Below are positions 1 through 5,977 of a stretch of 10,268 nucleotides of DNA, one piece after another. Each line of letters opens with the position of its first letter. Position 1 is the first letter of the stretch. The stretch covers positions 1 through 10,268 of the forward strand of contig JAIPBY010000081.1 in NCBI GenBank assembly GCA_021738605.1, in the 5' to 3' direction. This stretch comes from Chitinophagaceae bacterium (GTDB lineage: Bacteria; Bacteroidota; Bacteroidia; Chitinophagales; Chitinophagaceae). A program made the translations under genes and the position numbers. The notes beneath the pieces are model-generated. The model was given only the letters and a program-made list of their open reading frames with translations. It was not told where the DNA came from and did no database searches.

Positions 1-675
1 GTGATGATGGCGGGTAAGGTAGCCGTTGTTGGAGGTTATGGTGATGTGGGCAAGGGTTCAGCTGCTTCTCTTTTAGGAGCCGGATGCCGTGTAATTGTAA
101 CAGAAATTGATCCGATTTGTGCTTTGCAGGCCGCCATGGATGGCTTTGAAGTGAAAAGAATGATCGACGCTGTAAAAGAGGCTGACATCGTGGTTACCGC
201 TTCTGGTTGCCGCGACCTAATCACTGGAGCCCATTTCAAGGCCATGAAAGACAAGGTCATTGTTTGTAACATCGGGCATTTTGACATTGAGATTGATGTT
301 GCCTGGTTGAATACCAACTATGGTGATACAAAAGATACCATCAAGCCACAGGTAGATATTTACAACGTGGATGGCAAAGACATCATTCTTTTGGCTGAAG
401 GCCGCTTGGTCAACCTTGGTTGTGCTACAGGTCATCCCAGCTTTGTGATGAGTAACTCATTTACCAACCAAACCCTGGCGCAGATCGAACTCTGGACGAA
501 CAACGCCCAGTACGATAAGAATGTGTATGTTCTGCCCAAGCACCTGGACGAGAAAGTTGCCATGTTGCACCTTTCTAAAATAGGTGTGGTCCTGGATGAA
601 CTGACTACCGAGCAGGCTGACTACCTTGGCATTGCCAAGAGCGGTCCGTTTAAGGGAGAGCAATATAGATACTAG
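1..675 (+). CDS. ahcY: S-adenosylhomocysteine hydrolase (adenosylhomocysteinase), C-terminal part; 5' end outside window
   Basis: This is the 3' portion of the gene for the cytosolic, NAD-dependent enzyme that splits S-adenosylhomocysteine into homocysteine and adenosine in the activated-methyl cycle. The visible 224 residues are roughly half of the usual 430-470. The Rossmann NAD-binding loop GGYGDVGKG is at fragment residues 11-19, followed by the acidic strand end VTEIDPICALQAAMDG. Further on are NIGHFDIEID, LLAEGRLVNLGCATGHPSF, the long SNSFTNQTLAQIELW helix, and the hallmark C-terminus GPFKGEQYRY, whose Lys and Tyr reach the NAD of a neighbouring subunit in this family. The reading frame is open from base 1. 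The GTG and ATG codons at the edge are internal residues (family sequences read about VMIAGKVAVV here), not the true start. The C-terminal half resembles the human-type sequence closely. The assignment is very secure; only the N-terminal substrate domain is missing from view. Confidence 0.97.
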   Translation: MMMAGKVAVVGGYGDVGKGSAASLLGAGCRVIVTEIDPICALQAAMDGFEVKRMIDAVKEADIVVTASGCRDLITGAHFKAMKDKVIVCNIGHFDIEIDVAWLNTNYGDTKDTIKPQVDIYNVDGKDIILLAEGRLVNLGCATGHPSFVMSNSFTNQTLAQIELWTNNAQYDKNVYVLPKHLDEKVAMLHLSKIGVVLDELTTEQADYLGIAKSGPFKGEQYRY

Positions 676-680
676 TAAAT

Positions 681-718
681 GTTGAGAGAAGTTAAGAGAG
701 GTTGAGGGAGGTTGAACC
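681..718 (+). repeat. Left array of about four 10-bp repeats (consensus GTTGAGAGAG)
   Basis: Just after the ahcY stop, four consecutive decamers follow one another without gaps: GTTGAGAGAA (681), GTTAAGAGAG (691), GTTGAGGGAG (701) and GTTGAACC.. (711). They are purine-rich on the top strand and keep a strict 10-bp period. They are inversely related to the array at 762-810, so a transcript through both could fold into a long interrupted stem. Function is unknown. The array might act as a leader hairpin, a transcript-end structure for ahcY, or a dispersed intergenic repeat. Confidence 0.75.
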
Positions 719-761
719 TATTTTTTCTAAAGGTAGATGGGTTCAGTCCCTTTTTCCTTCC

Positions 762-810
762 CTACACCTCTCTACACCTCTCTACACTTCTCTAAACCCA
801 CTTCAACCCC
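762..810 (+). repeat. Right array of about five degenerate 10-bp repeats (consensus CTACACCTCT), inverted relative to the left array
   Basis: The units are CTACACCTCT (762), CTACACCTCT (772), CTACACTTCT (782), CTAAACCCAC (792) and TTCAACCCC (802). The reverse complement of the unit, AGAGGTGTAG, differs from the left-array unit in register (AGAGGTTGAG) at two adjacent positions per decamer. Pairing 685-692 with 786-793 and 695-702 with 776-783 gives perfect 8-bp blocks separated by 2-nt internal loops; in the next block, 705-712 with 766-773 pairs except at G707. The outermost GTTGA (681-685) can instead pair with TCAAC (803-807), one repeat out of register. The array ends 2 bp before the pdxJ start codon. 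Confidence 0.75.
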
Positions 811-812
811 AT

Positions 813-1532
813 ATGCCCCGCCTCTCCGTCAATATCAACAAAATAGCCACCATCAGAAACAGCAGGGGCGGCAACAACCCCAACCTGATCAAGGTTGCGT
901 TGGATGCCGAGCAGTTTGGTGCGGAGGGTATTACGGTTCATCCAAGACCAGATGAGAGGCATATCCGATACGCGGATGTAAGAGAGCTGAAAAAGGTGCT
1001 CACCACAGAGTTCAACATTGAAGGGAATTGCAGGGAGGAGAAATTTATTCAGCTGGTTCTTGAGGTAAAGCCAGATCAGGTTACCCTTGTTCCCGATGCG
1101 GAAGGCCAGCTGACCTCAGATCATGGGTGGGATACAGTCAAACACCGGGATTACCTCACAGAAATGATTGATATTTTCAAGTCAGCCGGCATCAGGACCA
1201 GTATTTTCTGTGATCCAGACCCAGCCATGGTAGAAGGTGCAGCACTCGCTGGCACTGACAGGATTGAGCTCTACACAGAATCCTATGCCCATCATTTCAA
1301 AACCGACAGGGCATCCGCCATCGCCCCTTATGTTGCAGCAGCCGAAACAGCAAAGGCTTTGGGCATGGGGATCAATGCCGGCCATGACCTAGACCTTGAC
1401 AATCTTCATTACCTGGTCCATGAGATTCCTTTTATCGATGAAGTAAGCATTGGGCACGCACTTGTTTGCGATGCACTATATTTGGGCCTTGAAAATACCA
1501 TTCAACTGTACAGACGGCAGTTGATCCATTGA
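813..1532 (+). CDS. pdxJ: Pyridoxine 5'-phosphate synthase PdxJ
   Basis: PdxJ is a cytosolic TIM-barrel enzyme that condenses 1-deoxy-D-xylulose 5-phosphate with 3-amino-1-hydroxyacetone 1-phosphate to make pyridoxine 5'-phosphate, the last ring-forming step of the DXP-dependent vitamin B6 route. The 239-residue protein matches the family length (about 240). Visible signatures are LSVNINKIATIRNSRG (residues 4-19), ITVHPRPDERHIR, the strand LVPDAEGQ, RIELYTE, INAGHDLDLDN and the phosphate-binding SIGHALVCDAL near the C-terminus. The start ATG at 813 is chosen because the conserved N-terminal strand begins four residues later. The open frame extends upstream to 702, but that stretch would only translate the decamer repeats. 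No Shine-Dalgarno sequence is present. The stop is 38 bp before the next start, so the two genes may share a transcript. The Lys in NINKIA, where enterobacterial enzymes have His, appears to be the usual Bacteroidota variant. Confidence 0.96.
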   Translation: MPRLSVNINKIATIRNSRGGNNPNLIKVALDAEQFGAEGITVHPRPDERHIRYADVRELKKVLTTEFNIEGNCREEKFIQLVLEVKPDQVTLVPDAEGQLTSDHGWDTVKHRDYLTEMIDIFKSAGIRTSIFCDPDPAMVEGAALAGTDRIELYTESYAHHFKTDRASAIAPYVAAAETAKALGMGINAGHDLDLDNLHYLVHEIPFIDEVSIGHALVCDALYLGLENTIQLYRRQLIH

Positions 1533-1570
1533 ACCAATCAAATTTCAAAACGTTATTCAAAAAAAAGCAC

Positions 1571-2077
1571 ATGAAACATCTACTCTACGCAACAATGTTC
1601 CTCTTGTTTTCTTCCTTCAGTATTTCCTTGCTGGCGCAAAATGCAAAACCCAGCCCTGCGGTAAGTGCTACAGGAAAAGCTGGTGATGCTAACGTCACCA
1701 TCAATTATGGCGCCCCTTCTGTCAAAGGCAGAAAGATTTGGGGAGAATTGGTTCCTTTCGGAAAAGTTTGGAGAACTGGTGCCAATGATGCCACCACTTT
1801 TGAAATTGATGCAGATGTCAAAATAGAAGGTCAGCCCCTGGCCAAAGGAAAATATGCCTTGTTCACGATTCCTGAAGAAAACGAGTGGACCATCATTTTC
1901 AACAAAAACCCAAAACAATGGGGTTCATACAGCTACAAGCAAGAAGAAGATGTTTTGAGGGTAAAAGTGAAGGCTGGCAAATCTTCTTCCTTCAATGAAA
2001 AACTGGCTTATGAAGTTTCTGGAAACAAGGTTTTCATCCGTTGGGAAAATGCGGAAGTTGCTTTCAAAGTGAAATAA
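1571..2077 (+). CDS. DUF2911 family exported protein
   Basis: A 168-residue protein with a clear Sec signal peptide: MKH followed by a hydrophobic run to about residue 21 and a probable cleavage after SLLA before QNAKPSP (22/23). The mature part is a single DUF2911 domain. It contains the ungapped signature YGAPSVKGRKIWGELVPFG and then KVWRTGANDATT (about residues 46-76), followed by KGKYALFTIP and EWTIIFNKNPKQWG. DUF2911 proteins are common in Bacteroidota and have no established biochemical role. The protein is probably periplasmic or membrane-associated, since no lipobox or C-terminal sorting domain is visible. The frame is open from 1529, but the ATG at 1571 is the one that places a standard signal peptide at the N-terminus, so it is preferred. 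It lies 38 bp after pdxJ and ends 21 bp before a strong terminator, so it is the last gene of its transcript. Confidence 0.88.
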   Translation: MKHLLYATMFLLFSSFSISLLAQNAKPSPAVSATGKAGDANVTINYGAPSVKGRKIWGELVPFGKVWRTGANDATTFEIDADVKIEGQPLAKGKYALFTIPEENEWTIIFNKNPKQWGSYSYKQEEDVLRVKVKAGKSSSFNEKLAYEVSGNKVFIRWENAEVAFKVK

Positions 2078-2098
2078 GCAATCTACCAATATCATTTG

Positions 2099-2132
2099 AG
2101 GCATTCCAATCTTTTGGAATGCCTTTTTTATT
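2099..2132 (+). terminator. Strong Rho-independent terminator between convergent genes
   Basis: A perfect 11-bp stem, AGGCATTCCAA (2099-2109) with TTGGAATGCCT (2114-2124), encloses the 4-nt loop TCTT and is followed by a run of T (2124-2129, then A and TTT). It lies 21 bp after the DUF2911 stop and should end the pdxJ/DUF2911 transcript. The stop codon of the opposing esterase gene (2128-2130) falls within the T-run. The same hairpin therefore also sits directly after the leftward gene, although its T-tract on that strand is poor. Confidence 0.93.
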
Positions 2133-2913
2133 TCTGGTCGCTCAACCACTGGAGAAAAGCAGGCATAACCCTGCCCCAGGTTGATGTATCATGGCGGCCA
2201 TCAGCGATTTCGAGATAATGGATATCCTGCCCTTTTCTGTATCCGATGGCTTCCAGTTCGGCGATGATCCCCATGGTATCATCAATGGAATCAATGATGC
2301 CATTCTTGTTCCTGTCCTCCTTTTCATCCAAGGCGCCTACCTGTAAAAAAAACTTCCTGTTCTCATGATAGGCAGTCTTCCTCACTTTAGCGTGCATGAT
2401 CCTATCCCGCTCTTCCACATAGCCATCTTCCAAAGATTTGGATCGCCACCAGAAGGATCCGCTGAATACGCCAACAGCACTAAATTCCAGCGGATGATCA
2501 ATGGCCATATCAAAAGCCATCAGTCCACCCAGGGAAAACCCAGCAAGGTATTTTTTATCGAACGCGAGTGCATTTGTTTTTTGATGTAGCAAGGGTATCA
2601 ACTCTTTCAATATAAATGATGCGTGAGCTCCGGCACTTGCTCCCCTTTGCATAAAATCTGGAAAGCCCGCAACACCGTACTCCTGCTTCCTTTCAGGACC
2701 AGCATGTATCCCAACGCAAATCAGCCTGCAGAATGAATGGACATGTTTTTCAAGCACATCAGCAAAGCCCATTGATGGAAGATCCTGACCATCGTTGATC
2801 AACAACAGTGCAACAGGCGATGAAGGACAGGCGGCTTTTTTTTCATAGACATCCACCTTCACATTCCTGGAAAGAAATACAGATTGAACCTCGAAACTGA
2901 AAACATCCCCCAT
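2128..2913 (-). CDS. Putative esterase, alpha/beta-hydrolase fold (esterase D / enterochelin esterase-like)
   Basis: A 261-residue protein of the putative esterase family (alpha/beta hydrolase). Visible landmarks are the strand and turn VALLLINDGQD (34-44), the tyrosine-rich region around KQEYGVAGFPDF, the nucleophile elbow GFSLGG (125-130, catalytic Ser127), the strand AVGVFSGSFWW (146-156), the strand KFFLQVGALDEKED (187-200) that usually carries the acid residue, and GRHDTSTWGRVMPAF with the probable catalytic His241. There is no signal peptide, so it is likely cytosolic. Between the acid-bearing strand and the last helix, residues 200-211 form a canonical EF-hand-like loop, DRNKNGIIDSID. 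The substrate cannot be named; acyl esters, siderophore esters or S-formylglutathione-like thioesters are all possible for this broad family. Start ATG at 2911-2913, no Shine-Dalgarno. It is divergent from the ligase operon, with 120 bp between the starts. Confidence 0.86.
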   Translation of the reverse strand: MGDVFSFEVQSVFLSRNVKVDVYEKKAACPSSPVALLLINDGQDLPSMGFADVLEKHVHSFCRLICVGIHAGPERKQEYGVAGFPDFMQRGASAGAHASFILKELIPLLHQKTNALAFDKKYLAGFSLGGLMAFDMAIDHPLEFSAVGVFSGSFWWRSKSLEDGYVEERDRIMHAKVRKTAYHENRKFFLQVGALDEKEDRNKNGIIDSIDDTMGIIAELEAIGYRKGQDIHYLEIADGRHDTSTWGRVMPAFLQWLSDQK

Positions 2914-2941
2914 CGTATTCTTTTACGGATTTGACTGGCGA

Positions 2942-2949
2942 CAAAAATA
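2942..2949 (-). promoter_or_regulatory. Possible Bacteroidota -7 promoter element for the esterase gene
   Basis: Read on the minus strand, the sequence is TATTTTTG, an exact match to the Bacteroidota -7 consensus TAnnTTTG. It lies about 29 bp before the esterase start codon, which would give a leader of roughly 20 nt. No convincing -33 TTTG/TTG box is found at the usual 19-21 bp spacing, so this rests on a single 6-base match. Confidence 0.3.
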
Positions 2950-3008
2950 AGGAAAGGAATCTGTTAATGGACTTGAAAGACAAACAGAGTAGCATCAATA
3001 AAATTCGT

Positions 3009-3016
3009 TAATTTAG
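3009..3016 (+). promoter_or_regulatory. Possible weak -7 promoter element for the ligase operon
   Basis: TAATTTAG matches TAnnTTTG at all but one fixed position and lies 17 bp before the first ATG of the five-gene operon. It overlaps a small AT-rich inverted repeat, AAATT-CGTT-AATTT (3001-3014), which could be an operator or chance. No -33 box sits at the expected distance. The operon promoter should be in this 120-bp divergent spacer, but this exact placement is tentative. Confidence 0.22.
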
Positions 3017-3033
3017 GTCAACAAGTAAACAAC

Positions 3034-3993
3034 ATGGCAAAAATAATTGGTGTCCTGCATGGCAAGGAAAGATCTTACCCAGAAGCTTTGATAAAGAGGA
3101 TCAATGAAAAGAATATCAAAGGCATTTCAGCAGCTCCCGTAAAAATTGACAAGGTCATCCAGGGCGACCCTTCAGGTTATGCTGTCATCATTGACAGGAT
3201 ATCCCAGGATGTGCCGTTTTACCGCGCATTCCTCAAAAATGCTGCCATCTCTGGTACCGCTGTCATCAACAATCCTTTCTGGTGGAGCGCTGATGAAAAA
3301 TTCTTCAACAATGCGTTGGCCACCAAAATTGGGGTGCCAGTACCCAAAACGGTTATTCTTCCTTCGAGAGAGCTTCCAGACGATACCTCAGCGGAGTCAT
3401 TTTCCAACCTGGCCTATCCGCTGGACTGGAAAGGGATCTTTGATTATGTGGGATTTCCTGCCTACATGAAACCTTTTGCCGGGGGCGGTTGGAAAAATGT
3501 TTACCGGCTGAACGACATGGATGAGTTTTTTGAAAGACATGCTGAAACTGGCCAACTGGTCATGCTCTTGCAGGAAGAGATTGTGTTTGAAGAATATTAC
3601 CGCTGTTATTGCATCGGAAGAAAGCATGTCCGCATCATGCCCTACGAACCACGCAACCCCCATCATCTGCGGTATTTTGCCAACTTCAAACCCTCAGCCA
3701 AAATGCTGAAGACCATGGAAGATATTGTGTTGAACATCAACAATCACCTTGGTTATGATTTCAATACTGTTGAATTGGCCATCAGGGATGGCATTCCATA
3801 CGCGATTGATTTTTGCAACCCTGCCCCAGATGCAGACCTGAAAAGTGTTGGACAGGAAAATTTTGACTGGGTTGTTGAGACTTCCGCCAATTATGCAATC
3901 GAAGTTGCAGGAAACCTGAAAGAAGGAGCAAACAACCTCGCTTGGGGAGAGTATATCAAAAAAAGTGCAACAGGCAAACCGCTAACCAAATAA
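3034..3993 (+). CDS. ATP-grasp superfamily ligase (RimK/GshB-like), first gene of the ligase operon
   Basis: A 319-residue protein with the order of elements seen in ATP-grasp carboxylate-amine/thiol ligases. The N-terminal pre-ATP-grasp domain covers about residues 1-85, ending in INNPFWWSADEKFFNNALATKIGVPVPKT. The central ATP-binding lobe has the conserved Lys146 in GFPAYMKPF and the Gly-rich loop AGGGWKNV (149-156), then LLQEEI (178-183) as the adenine-hinge segment. The C-terminal Mg-binding strands are NTVELAIRDGIPYAIDFCNPAPD (244-266), with Glu247, Asp259 and Asn262 as probable metal ligands. Such enzymes activate a carboxylate as an acyl phosphate and join it to an amine. The protein appears cytosolic, and its substrates cannot be deduced. 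The ATG at 3034 has no Shine-Dalgarno. It is followed 13 bp later by a second ligase gene, so both are probably made together. Of the known families it is closest in style to RimK/glutathione synthetase, but the specific family is uncertain. Confidence 0.85.
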   Translation: MAKIIGVLHGKERSYPEALIKRINEKNIKGISAAPVKIDKVIQGDPSGYAVIIDRISQDVPFYRAFLKNAAISGTAVINNPFWWSADEKFFNNALATKIGVPVPKTVILPSRELPDDTSAESFSNLAYPLDWKGIFDYVGFPAYMKPFAGGGWKNVYRLNDMDEFFERHAETGQLVMLLQEEIVFEEYYRCYCIGRKHVRIMPYEPRNPHHLRYFANFKPSAKMLKTMEDIVLNINNHLGYDFNTVELAIRDGIPYAIDFCNPAPDADLKSVGQENFDWVVETSANYAIEVAGNLKEGANNLAWGEYIKKSATGKPLTK

Positions 3994-4006
3994 ACCACCA
4001 TTCAAG

Positions 4007-5113
4007 ATGATCAACTATAATCAATTTACGGTCGGCATCGAGGAAGAATACATGGTCATTGACCCTTCAACCAAAGCGCTGATCAGCCATGAGCAAAAAA
4101 TCGTTGCTGAAGGTCAAAAAATCATCAGCGAAAAAGTCAAGGCAGAAATGCACCAGGCGGTGGTTGAAGTGGGCACCGATGTTTGCAACAACATTGAAGA
4201 TGCCAGGCATGATATCTACAACCTCAGAAAAACGATCCATGGCATCGCTGAATCGCTGGGATTCAGTGTTGGTGCGGCAGGAACACACCCTTTCAGCACC
4301 TGGCGCCAGCAGCTGATCACAGACCATATCCGGTACCAGGAAATTGTCAATGAGATGCAGGATGCCGCAAGATCCAACCTGATCTTTGGACTGCATGTGC
4401 ATGTGGGCATGCCCTCCAAGGAAATGGCCATTCACATCGCCAACTCTGCAAGGTATTTCCTGCCCCATGTGTTTGCGCTGAGCGCCAACTCCCCTTTTTG
4501 GGAAGGGCGGGTAACTGGGTTCAAATCATACAGAACCAAGGTTTTTGATAAGTTTCCCCGTACCGGGATTCCGGATTATTTTGACAGCTACAGTGCCTAT
4601 GAGAATTATGTGAACTTGCTCATCAAAACCAACTGCATCGATAATGCCAAGAAAATCTGGTGGGATCTTCGGGTACATCCATTCTATGGGACAGTTGAAT
4701 TCAGGGTATGCGATGTACCCCTTACCGTTGATGAAACGGTGGGCTTTGCAGCCCTTTTCCAATGCATTTGTGCCAAGCTGTTCAAACTCAGGGCTGCCAA
4801 CCTGAACTTCATGATTTATCCAAGGGCCCTGGTGAATGAAAACAAATGGCGCGCGTCCCGCTATGGCATTGATGACAAGCTCATCGACTTTGGTAAAGAG
4901 CAGGAAGTGAATACCAGGGCATTGATCCTTGAACTCCTTGATTTCATTGATGATGTGGTGGATGAATTGGGCTGCAGAGAAGCACTTAAAAGCATTACCA
5001 CCATTTTGGAAAAAGGAACAGGAGCTGACAGACAGCTGGAAGTTTACGAACAAACCAAGAGTTTTGAGGCAGTTGCTGCCTATATCGAATCCAAGTTTCT
5101 TGGCAGCCTTTGA
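4007..5113 (+). CDS. YbdK-type carboxylate-amine ligase (glutamate-cysteine ligase family 2, GCS2)
   Basis: A 368-residue protein, full length for the YbdK/GCS2 family (about 370). Family landmarks in order: FTVGIEEEYMVID (7-19) with the acidic ATP/Mg cluster, the histidine-rich strand GLHVHVGM (128-135), ANSPFWEGRVTGFKSYR (160-176), WWDLRVHPFYGTVEFRVCDVP (218-238), NKWRASRYGID (279-289) and GTGADRQLEVYE (337-348). Members share the glutamine-synthetase-like fold of gamma-glutamylcysteine synthetase and form amide bonds with ATP. E. coli YbdK has weak glutamate-cysteine ligase activity in vitro, but its true role is unclear. Here the tight linkage to two other ATP-dependent ligases and a glutamine-amidotransferase-like protein suggests a dedicated step, perhaps a gamma-glutamyl attachment. 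That function is inferred. The stop is 18 bp before the next start. The family assignment is secure; the substrate is unknown. Confidence 0.93.
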   Translation: MINYNQFTVGIEEEYMVIDPSTKALISHEQKIVAEGQKIISEKVKAEMHQAVVEVGTDVCNNIEDARHDIYNLRKTIHGIAESLGFSVGAAGTHPFSTWRQQLITDHIRYQEIVNEMQDAARSNLIFGLHVHVGMPSKEMAIHIANSARYFLPHVFALSANSPFWEGRVTGFKSYRTKVFDKFPRTGIPDYFDSYSAYENYVNLLIKTNCIDNAKKIWWDLRVHPFYGTVEFRVCDVPLTVDETVGFAALFQCICAKLFKLRAANLNFMIYPRALVNENKWRASRYGIDDKLIDFGKEQEVNTRALILELLDFIDDVVDELGCREALKSITTILEKGTGADRQLEVYEQTKSFEAVAAYIESKFLGSL

Positions 5114-5131
5114 TGTACCTTTGTAGGCGAA

Positions 5132-5956
5132 ATGAAGAAGATCAGGATTGCCATACTGGACCTCTACGATGGTCAACAAAATGAGGGGATGCGGTGCATC
5201 AGGGAAATGATGGTGCGCATGAATACAGCATATCATCAGTCGCTTGAATGGGAGGAATTTGAAGTCCGCAACAAAGCGGAATTGCCCTCATTAGCATTCG
5301 ATATTTACCTTTCCACCGGTGGGCCCGGAAGTCCTTTGGAAAGTGAGGGGACGGTTTGGGACAATGCCTATTTCAAATGGCTCTCAGACTTGGTTGCCTG
5401 GAACAATGCAACCAGTAACATCAACAAAAAATATGCTTTTTTCATCTGCCACTCTTACCAGCTGGCCTGCCGTTATTTTGGCCTGGGCCATGTGACCAAA
5501 CGCAAGTCCACTGCATTTGGTGTCTTCCCCATGCACAGGATGGAAGCCGGCATGGATGAACCTGTATTCCAAGGGCTCAACGATCCCATTTATGGTGTAG
5601 ACAGCCGTGACTTTCAAGTCATCCAACCCCAACTGGACAGGATGAAGGAATTGGGAGCGGAGATGCTTTGCATTGAAAAAGAGCGGCCCCATATTGACCT
5701 GGAAAGAGCCGTCATGGCCATCCGCTTCAATGCCTATATGGTGGGAACACAGTTTCATCCTGAGGCCGATGCCCAGGGGATGAGCATGTATCTGAAGCGG
5801 GAAGACAAGAAAAAAACCGTGATTGAAAACCATGGACAGGAAAAATGGGAGTCGATGATTGAGCAACTCAATGATCCAGAAAAAATCAGCATGACCAACA
5901 GCCATGTCTTGCCCAATTTTATTGCGCAGGCCATAGCCAAGATCAACAACCCTTAA
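5132..5956 (+). CDS. Class I glutamine amidotransferase-like protein (GATase1 fold)
   Basis: A 274-residue stand-alone protein of the class I glutamine amidotransferase fold. It opens with IRIAILDLYDG (4-14), carries the oxyanion-loop motif LSTGGPGSP (60-68), the nucleophile strand FFICHSYQLACRYF (103-116) with Cys106, and VGTQFHPEAD (204-213) giving His209 and Glu211. The Cys-His-Glu triad is therefore intact. The usual G-x-C-x-G-x-Q elbow is changed to I-C-H-S-Y-Q, which suggests a divergent subfamily. About 60 residues follow the triad, including a charged stretch LKREDKKKTVIENHGQEKW, and are not part of the minimal domain. Such proteins either pass ammonia to a partner synthetase or act as gamma-glutamyl hydrolases (as PuuD does). 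With ligase genes on both sides, either role would fit. Cytosolic; no signal peptide. The gap to the next gene is 21 bp. Confidence 0.85.
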   Translation: MKKIRIAILDLYDGQQNEGMRCIREMMVRMNTAYHQSLEWEEFEVRNKAELPSLAFDIYLSTGGPGSPLESEGTVWDNAYFKWLSDLVAWNNATSNINKKYAFFICHSYQLACRYFGLGHVTKRKSTAFGVFPMHRMEAGMDEPVFQGLNDPIYGVDSRDFQVIQPQLDRMKELGAEMLCIEKERPHIDLERAVMAIRFNAYMVGTQFHPEADAQGMSMYLKREDKKKTVIENHGQEKWESMIEQLNDPEKISMTNSHVLPNFIAQAIAKINNP

Positions 5957-5977
5957 GCCTTTCATAAAACGCAGGAA

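Noticed and set aside
681..810. Decamer arrays considered as a CRISPR array or an insertion-sequence end
   Set aside because: The units are contiguous 10-mers without spacers, and there is no transposase, cas gene or target duplication nearby.
702..812. Upstream extension of pdxJ to an ATG at 702
   Set aside because: The extra 37 residues would only translate the decamer repeats, and PdxJ family proteins begin just before the LSVNINKIA strand at 813.
1529..1570. Earlier start for the DUF2911 protein, overlapping the pdxJ stop
   Set aside because: It would put 14 polar residues in front of a standard signal peptide. The ATG at 1571 gives a normal Sec signal.
5116..5123. Exact TAnnTTTG (TACCTTTG) in front of the GATase1-like gene, a possible internal promoter
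   Set aside because: No -33 element lies at suitable spacing, the start would fall almost on the ATG, and several chance matches to six fixed bases are expected in 10 kb on two strands.
4526..5236. Long open frame on the minus strand (236 codons) opposite the YbdK-like gene
   Set aside because: The plus-strand protein carries all YbdK family motifs over this stretch. The antisense translation has no recognisable domain and is explained by codon bias on the coding strand.
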